Notes under the pieces: generated by a model
What the model saw: only the letters and a program-made list of their open reading frames with translations
What the model was told of the DNA's origin: nothing
The model's database searches: none
Part shown: positions 6,602 to 10,107 of the stretch, one piece after another
How positions within the stretch are numbered: the first letter of the stretch is position 1
Layout of the letters: each line of letters starts with the position of its first letter
Position numbers and translations under genes: made by a program
Source of the DNA: an uncultured Treponema sp.
Lineage (GTDB): Bacteria; Spirochaetota; Spirochaetia; Treponematales; Treponemataceae
NCBI GenBank assembly: GCA_946611835.1
Contig: CAMOEE010000083.1
Location: 1 to 10,107, forward strand
Reading direction: 5' to 3'
Length of the DNA: 10,107 nucleotides

Positions 6602-8025
6602 AAAAACCAATCACAATAATTTCAAGTATCTGCACGCTTCTTTTTATTATCGCAATCATATGGCTTGGTGCTGGCGTTTATATCGACAAAAAAAATGGAA
6701 CTCAAAAAGCCGACAGCCGCTACGAAAAATTTATCAGCGCAAACAAAGAGAACTTCACCATTAATTCTTATGGCTCTAACGAATTCTCAAATGAATTCAT
6801 CCGTTCAATCGGTAACATCGATGATTTCTCCTTGCTCAGGCTTGAAGTAAACGGAGAGCTGGTTTATTCATACCCGCCGACAAGTTTCACCCTGCCCTCA
6901 CCGGAGCTTGTAAAATCATACTCAGACTCATTCACGGTAAATGGAAACAATTACACAATCAAGGCATCCATTTATCTCATGTCCCCGAATTCCGTTTACA
7001 ATCACTCGCGCCTGGCCTTTCTCATTATCCTCATCGGAACAATCACGGTAGGAATTTTCATAGTCCTCACAGGCGGCCCTGACTCAGAACCATATTTCAC
7101 AAAGGCAAAAAAATCCAGCAGATTCAACTCTGTAAAGTCTTCAAATACAATAAAAGAGGAAAAAAAGTCCGAACTCAAGGAAGAGATTGAAGAAGCTGGC
7201 GAAGAAAAATCAATCTCCTTCGACGATTACGCTACAGAAAGAACCAAACACTCCACAGGACCTGTCTTCAACCCGGAAGATGTCGAAATCGAAGAGGTAG
7301 AGGTTATAAAATCAAATGATGATCCAAAAGAGCCGCAAATCAATTCAGAAGAAGAAATCTTTAACGAAGAGGAGCTTTTTTCGGACAACGAGGCTGTCCA
7401 AGAGGACGATGACATTGACATTATAGATCAGATGGAGCAGGAAAACCTCAATTCAAGCAAGGAAGATGAGGCAGAAGCGCCTGCACAGGAAGAGTCAAGC
7501 GAACTTTTTGCTGAAAAATTCGAAGGGGATGCAGAGGATTCAGAAGTTCTTTCCCCGATAACAAATCTTGGCCTACAGTCAAGTCTTGAGCAAAAGCTTG
7601 ACGAGGCAATCGTATCTGAGCTTCATGCGACGCTGGCAATCACAAGAATCAACGGTCTCGACAGGGGTAACGCAATCTCCCAAAAAATAATCTCTATTCT
7701 CCGTGACTCACTGGCAGGTGACGAAATCTTTGAGTACAAATCTGACGCTTATGCGGTCATAATGAAAGGCAAGAATTTGCAGACTGCCGTAGAAAAGTTC
7801 GAAAAGATTTACAATAAAATCGCTGATTTCCTAAAAGACAACAATTCTGTCAATGAAGTTTCGGTCGGAATCTCATCTTCTTCAGAAAGGAATGTAAAGG
7901 CAGAAAGAGTAATCCTTGAGGCAGACCAGGCTTTGGATTACGCTTCTCAGGACCCAGACTCACCTATCGTGGCATTCAGGGCTAACCCGCAAAAATACCG
8001 CGAATTTCAGGAAGCAGGGCTATAG
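6598..8025 (+). CDS. Two-pass membrane protein with periplasmic domain and degenerate GGDEF domain
   Basis: This 475-residue protein has a membrane helix at about 5-29, a periplasmic segment of about 110 residues, a second helix at about 139-158, an acidic low-complexity cytoplasmic linker (about 165-325), and a C-terminal domain (about 337-465) with the GGDEF-family pattern. Markers are LAITRING (346-353), VSVGIS, and ADQALDYA (442-449) in place of the usual AD-x-ALY-x-AK. The signature GGDEF is replaced by KSDAY (381-385), the inhibitory-site RxxD by LAGD (372-375), and the usual metal-binding Asp of the first strand is absent. Diguanylate cyclase activity is therefore very unlikely; a structural or ligand-sensing role is inferred. 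The linker holds SISFDDY (205-211), resembling the ISLDEF motifs of the acidic protein at the operon start. The ATG overlaps the previous stop by four bases (ATGA), and no strong ribosome binding site is seen, which fits coupling. Confidence 0.82.
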   Translation: MKKPITIISSICTLLFIIAIIWLGAGVYIDKKNGTQKADSRYEKFISANKENFTINSYGSNEFSNEFIRSIGNIDDFSLLRLEVNGELVYSYPPTSFTLPSPELVKSYSDSFTVNGNNYTIKASIYLMSPNSVYNHSRLAFLIILIGTITVGIFIVLTGGPDSEPYFTKAKKSSRFNSVKSSNTIKEEKKSELKEEIEEAGEEKSISFDDYATERTKHSTGPVFNPEDVEIEEVEVIKSNDDPKEPQINSEEEIFNEEELFSDNEAVQEDDDIDIIDQMEQENLNSSKEDEAEAPAQEESSELFAEKFEGDAEDSEVLSPITNLGLQSSLEQKLDEAIVSELHATLAITRINGLDRGNAISQKIISILRDSLAGDEIFEYKSDAYAVIMKGKNLQTAVEKFEKIYNKIADFLKDNNSVNEVSVGISSSSERNVKAERVILEADQALDYASQDPDSPIVAFRANPQKYREFQEAGL

Positions 8026-8033
8026 GCTTAAGA

Positions 8034-8672
8034 CTACTTCTTGACTTCACTCACAGAAGCGCTTTCTGGCTTTGTATTTTCTGGCTTTTTGTCGGCATCA
8101 AAATTATCGACAATCTCCGCAAGCTGCTGGGCAAAACTCGCAACCTGCTTGTTATCAGGAAATTTCTCCTTTAACACGAAGAATGAAGCCTCTGCATCCT
8201 CGCCACGGCCTACATTAATCAGAAGTGCGACATAAGACTCAAGTAGATTCTCATCATAGGGATTCTTGTCAACAAGAGCCTTGTACTGCATAATCGCATC
8301 ATCAATATTTCCCTGCATTGCAGTTATATAAGCCAGGCTGGCCTTCAGAGCTGTGTTATCCTTGTCAAGGTCCAGAAGGTATTTGTAGCTTTTAATCGCA
8401 TTGTCCCAGTCTTTGGCAAAAACATAGCAGCGGGCAAGCTTATAATATGCACTGAGATACAAGTCATCGTTGCGCATTGCGAGCTTGTAATATTCAATTG
8501 CCTTGCTGTAGTTTTTGATTTCCATGTATCCTTCTGCGACGGTAAAATATTCGCTCGCAAGATTTTTCAGAATCAGGGCCGTCTCACCGGGAACACGCAG
8601 CGAACTCGACGCACAGGAAAGAAATGAGAATGCAGATAAAAGAATTATTGATTTTAGCGCCAGTTTTTTCAT
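8034..8672 (-). CDS. TPR-repeat lipoprotein
   Basis: This 212-residue protein begins with a lipoprotein signal peptide (MKKLALKSII..., lipobox FLSC, Cys 20 as the modified residue). Four tetratricopeptide repeats follow with exact 34-residue spacing at about 39-72, 73-106, 107-140 and 141-174. The second is the clearest (Tyr 76, Leu 79, Ala 80, Tyr 83, Ala 92, Tyr 96). A charged, Lys/Glu/Ser-rich tail (about 191-212) follows. It should be a periplasm-facing, membrane-anchored protein that binds a partner through the TPR groove; the partner is unknown. It lies 6 bp after the preceding lipoprotein gene, with only a weak GGTAG-type ribosome binding site, so it is probably co-transcribed with ileS and that lipoprotein. 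Its stop is 8 bp from the stop of the convergent GGDEF-like gene. Confidence 0.9.
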   Translation of the reverse strand: MKKLALKSIILLSAFSFLSCASSSLRVPGETALILKNLASEYFTVAEGYMEIKNYSKAIEYYKLAMRNDDLYLSAYYKLARCYVFAKDWDNAIKSYKYLLDLDKDNTALKASLAYITAMQGNIDDAIMQYKALVDKNPYDENLLESYVALLINVGRGEDAEASFFVLKEKFPDNKQVASFAQQLAEIVDNFDADKKPENTKPESASVSEVKK

Positions 8673-8678
8673 TTTATA

Positions 8679-9545
8679 CTACCAGAACATTGACAGGATA
8701 CGATTTTGAGAAAGCGGCAGGTCAGCGATTGTAATCTGCTGAGCACCCGTCTGCTGAATTTTTGCAGGAACTCCGAAAAGAAGTGTCTTTAAAAGAGCCG
8801 TACAGGCTTTTGTGGTGCGGGGATCAGAGAGATTCAACACAAGGAAGACATTGAACTGGTCTTTTACGCCCCGGTACTGAGAAAGACGGGCATAAACTGA
8901 GCTGACGGGAGTATTAACATCGGCACCGATGAAAGTTTTGATAAAATTCTTGGGAGAAGGAGCATAAATCAGGATGTCCGAAGACTTGACCTCATGCAAG
9001 AATGAGCAGGCCACGTCATCAAGGGACTCGGAAAGGAGTTTTTCCTGATTTTCAACTTCTGAATAAGCAATTTTGTTGAAGCGGCTGACCATTGGCCTGA
9101 TATTGCGTGACAAAAATGCATTTGAAGAAGACGGAAGGCAGAGCTGATACTTTGTCTGCATATGGGTATAAATTGTCTGCTGCAGGACAAGTTCTGGAAA
9201 CCAGCCTTTTTTTTCGTTTAGAGCCATCCCAATAAAAGTCTGGGGAATTTTTCCGCTTGCTGAAAGCTGAACATCACCAAAAGGTGACACTGATACAAAG
9301 GCCGTATCCAGTCTTTCCGTGATTTTTTTAGCATCGCTCTCTGTGACAGCTGAAATTTTCTGCACGGCCAAAGAGACGAATTCCTGATTTGCCTGAACGG
9401 GAATCGTTATATATAAAGCGGCATCACCGTCCAAAAGCTCAATCGGATCGACCGGGGCCATGTCAGGAGTTGATTTACAAGAAAATAAAAGGCTTGCGCC
9501 CAGCAGAGAGATGAACGCAAGCTTTATAAGGTTAAGCCTTTTCAA
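8679..9545 (-). CDS. Lipoprotein downstream of ileS, likely counterpart of treponemal Tp0453
   Basis: From the TTG at 9545 the protein has 288 residues and begins MKRLNLIKLAF, a classical lipoprotein signal ending in lipobox LFSC with Cys 23. GGAG (9557-9554) lies 8 bases before this TTG. An in-frame ATG at 9569 would give 296 residues but has no good ribosome binding site and would overlap ileS by 38 bp rather than 14. The mature protein alternates amphipathic strands and helices, with no further membrane helix and no enzyme motif I recognise. In T. pallidum the gene next to ileS (TP0452) is tp0453, a lipoprotein of similar length described as an inner-leaflet outer-membrane protein with membrane-inserting amphipathic helices. 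I infer a related protein from position, size and lipidation, not from an alignment. The next gene is a TPR lipoprotein 6 bp away. Confidence 0.75.
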   Translation of the reverse strand: MKRLNLIKLAFISLLGASLLFSCKSTPDMAPVDPIELLDGDAALYITIPVQANQEFVSLAVQKISAVTESDAKKITERLDTAFVSVSPFGDVQLSASGKIPQTFIGMALNEKKGWFPELVLQQTIYTHMQTKYQLCLPSSSNAFLSRNIRPMVSRFNKIAYSEVENQEKLLSESLDDVACSFLHEVKSSDILIYAPSPKNFIKTFIGADVNTPVSSVYARLSQYRGVKDQFNVFLVLNLSDPRTTKACTALLKTLLFGVPAKIQQTGAQQITIADLPLSQNRILSMFW

Positions 9546-10107
9546 TAGAAATGCTCCAGGTTTTGTCATCGGCTTCGACAGAAGAAGGCTTGTCAAGTTT
9601 TTCCTTCCATTCTTCGACGACAGCCAGAGTTTCGCCTTTTACGAAATCCTTGAATTTTGCAAAAGCGTCCTTGAGGTCAGAGTCGCCGGAAACAAAGAGC
9701 TTGATCCGGTCTGTGACTTCAAAGCCGCTTTCCTTGCGGAGATTCTGGATTCCACGGATAAGGTCACGGACATAGCCCTCTTTTTTAAGCTCGTCTGTGA
9801 CTTTTGTGTCAAGGCCGACTGTGAGCGTGCCATCATTTACGACCTTGAGGTCCTCTTTTTCGATTCGCTCAACGATGATTTTTTCTGTGTTAAGGTCAAC
9901 GCTCTGTCCGTCAACATCAATTGAAACGTTTTTGCCGCCCAGAATGTCGGCGATTGCCTCGTTTTTAAGCTCAAGGATTTTTGCGGCGGCGGCCTTCATT
10001 TTGGCTCCCAACTCCTTTCCCAGAACCTTGAAGTTTGCCTTTGCCTTGTATTCGACAAGCTCATCTTCTCGTTCGTGGAAGATTACTTCCTTGACATTAA
10101 GCTCCTC
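9532..10107 (-). CDS. ileS: Isoleucine--tRNA ligase, C-terminal part (cut by window edge)
   Basis: Only the last 191 codons are inside the window; the reading frame is open to base 10107 and the gene continues to the right. The visible part contains YKAKANFKVLGKELG and, further on, LKKEGYVRDLIRGIQNLRKE, followed by FEVTDRIKLFV. These are hallmarks of the C-terminal region (DUF5915-like) of the eukaryote/archaeal-like class of isoleucyl-tRNA synthetase, which several spirochaetes carry. The enzyme charges tRNA-Ile with isoleucine in the cytoplasm. Catalytic HIGH and KMSKS motifs and the editing domain would be upstream, outside the window. Nothing suggests damage. Its 3' end overlaps the start of the lipoprotein gene. 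Confidence 0.93.
   Translation of the reverse strand, partial: EELNVKEVIFHEREDELVEYKAKANFKVLGKELGAKMKAAAAKILELKNEAIADILGGKNVSIDVDGQSVDLNTEKIIVERIEKEDLKVVNDGTLTVGLDTKVTDELKKEGYVRDLIRGIQNLRKESGFEVTDRIKLFVSGDSDLKDAFAKFKDFVKGETLAVVEEWKEKLDKPSSVEADDKTWSISIEKA
9554..9557 (-). promoter_or_regulatory. Ribosome binding site supporting a TTG start, inside ileS
   Basis: On the minus strand GGAG (9557-9554) is followed by eight bases and TTG (9545-9543). It lies within the last codons of ileS. It decides the lipoprotein start in favour of TTG over the upstream ATG at 9569, which lacks a comparable site, and it points to translational coupling with ileS. Confidence 0.55.

Noticed and set aside
8015..8045. 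Near-palindrome around CTTAAG between the convergent genes as a terminator
   Set aside because: It is short and imperfect, has no loop and no U-tract on either strand.
8673..8700. TATAAA box just before the TPR lipoprotein gene as a promoter
   Set aside because: It touches the ATG, so transcription would start inside the gene; no paired -35 box was seen.
9460..9924. A 154-codon + strand frame opposite ileS
   Set aside because: Antisense to clearly recognised ileS and lipoprotein sequence; no motif or operon context.

Overview
The window looks like chromosomal DNA of a spirochaete, most likely a Treponema of moderate GC. The evidence is the isoleucyl-tRNA synthetase followed by a lipoprotein (an order I recall from T. 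pallidum, ileS TP0452 then Tp0453), spirochaete-type lipoboxes, tandem flagellin-modification (Maf/DUF115) proteins, and a very acidic protein whose N- and C-terminal motifs I associate with treponemes. These are judgements from memory, not database results. Coding density is close to 100%. I see no tRNA, rRNA, CRISPR array, insertion sequence or prophage gene, and no gene-free stretch longer than 11 bases.

Left part (12-8025, + strand): five genes read as one operon. They are a large acidic, repeat-rich cytoplasmic protein (12-2696), an unrecognised soluble protein (2696-3583), two divergent DUF115/Maf-type proteins (3592-5103 and 5111-6601), and a two-pass membrane protein with a degenerate GGDEF domain (6598-8025). 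Junctions are TAATG, an 8-bp gap (or a 13-bp overlap if a TTG start is used), a 7-bp gap and ATGA. This implies co-transcription and partly coupled translation. The only upstream sequence visible is the ribosome binding site of the first gene, so the operon may begin further left.

Right part (8034-10107, - strand): the 3' end of ileS (eukaryote-like class of IleRS) runs into a lipoprotein gene that starts inside ileS, probably at a TTG codon. A TPR lipoprotein gene follows 6 bp later. The two operons converge with only 8 bp between stop codons.

The left operon is the most interesting part. It combines likely protein glycosylation factors, an intrinsically disordered acidic protein with recurring short motifs (some resembling the N-terminal motif of FliM), and a membrane protein whose GGDEF domain has lost its catalytic and inhibitory-site residues. 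A plausible but unproven reading is a treponemal flagellum- or envelope-associated module in which the acidic protein is a scaffold, the Maf pair modifies a surface or flagellar protein, and the membrane protein is a sensor or anchor.
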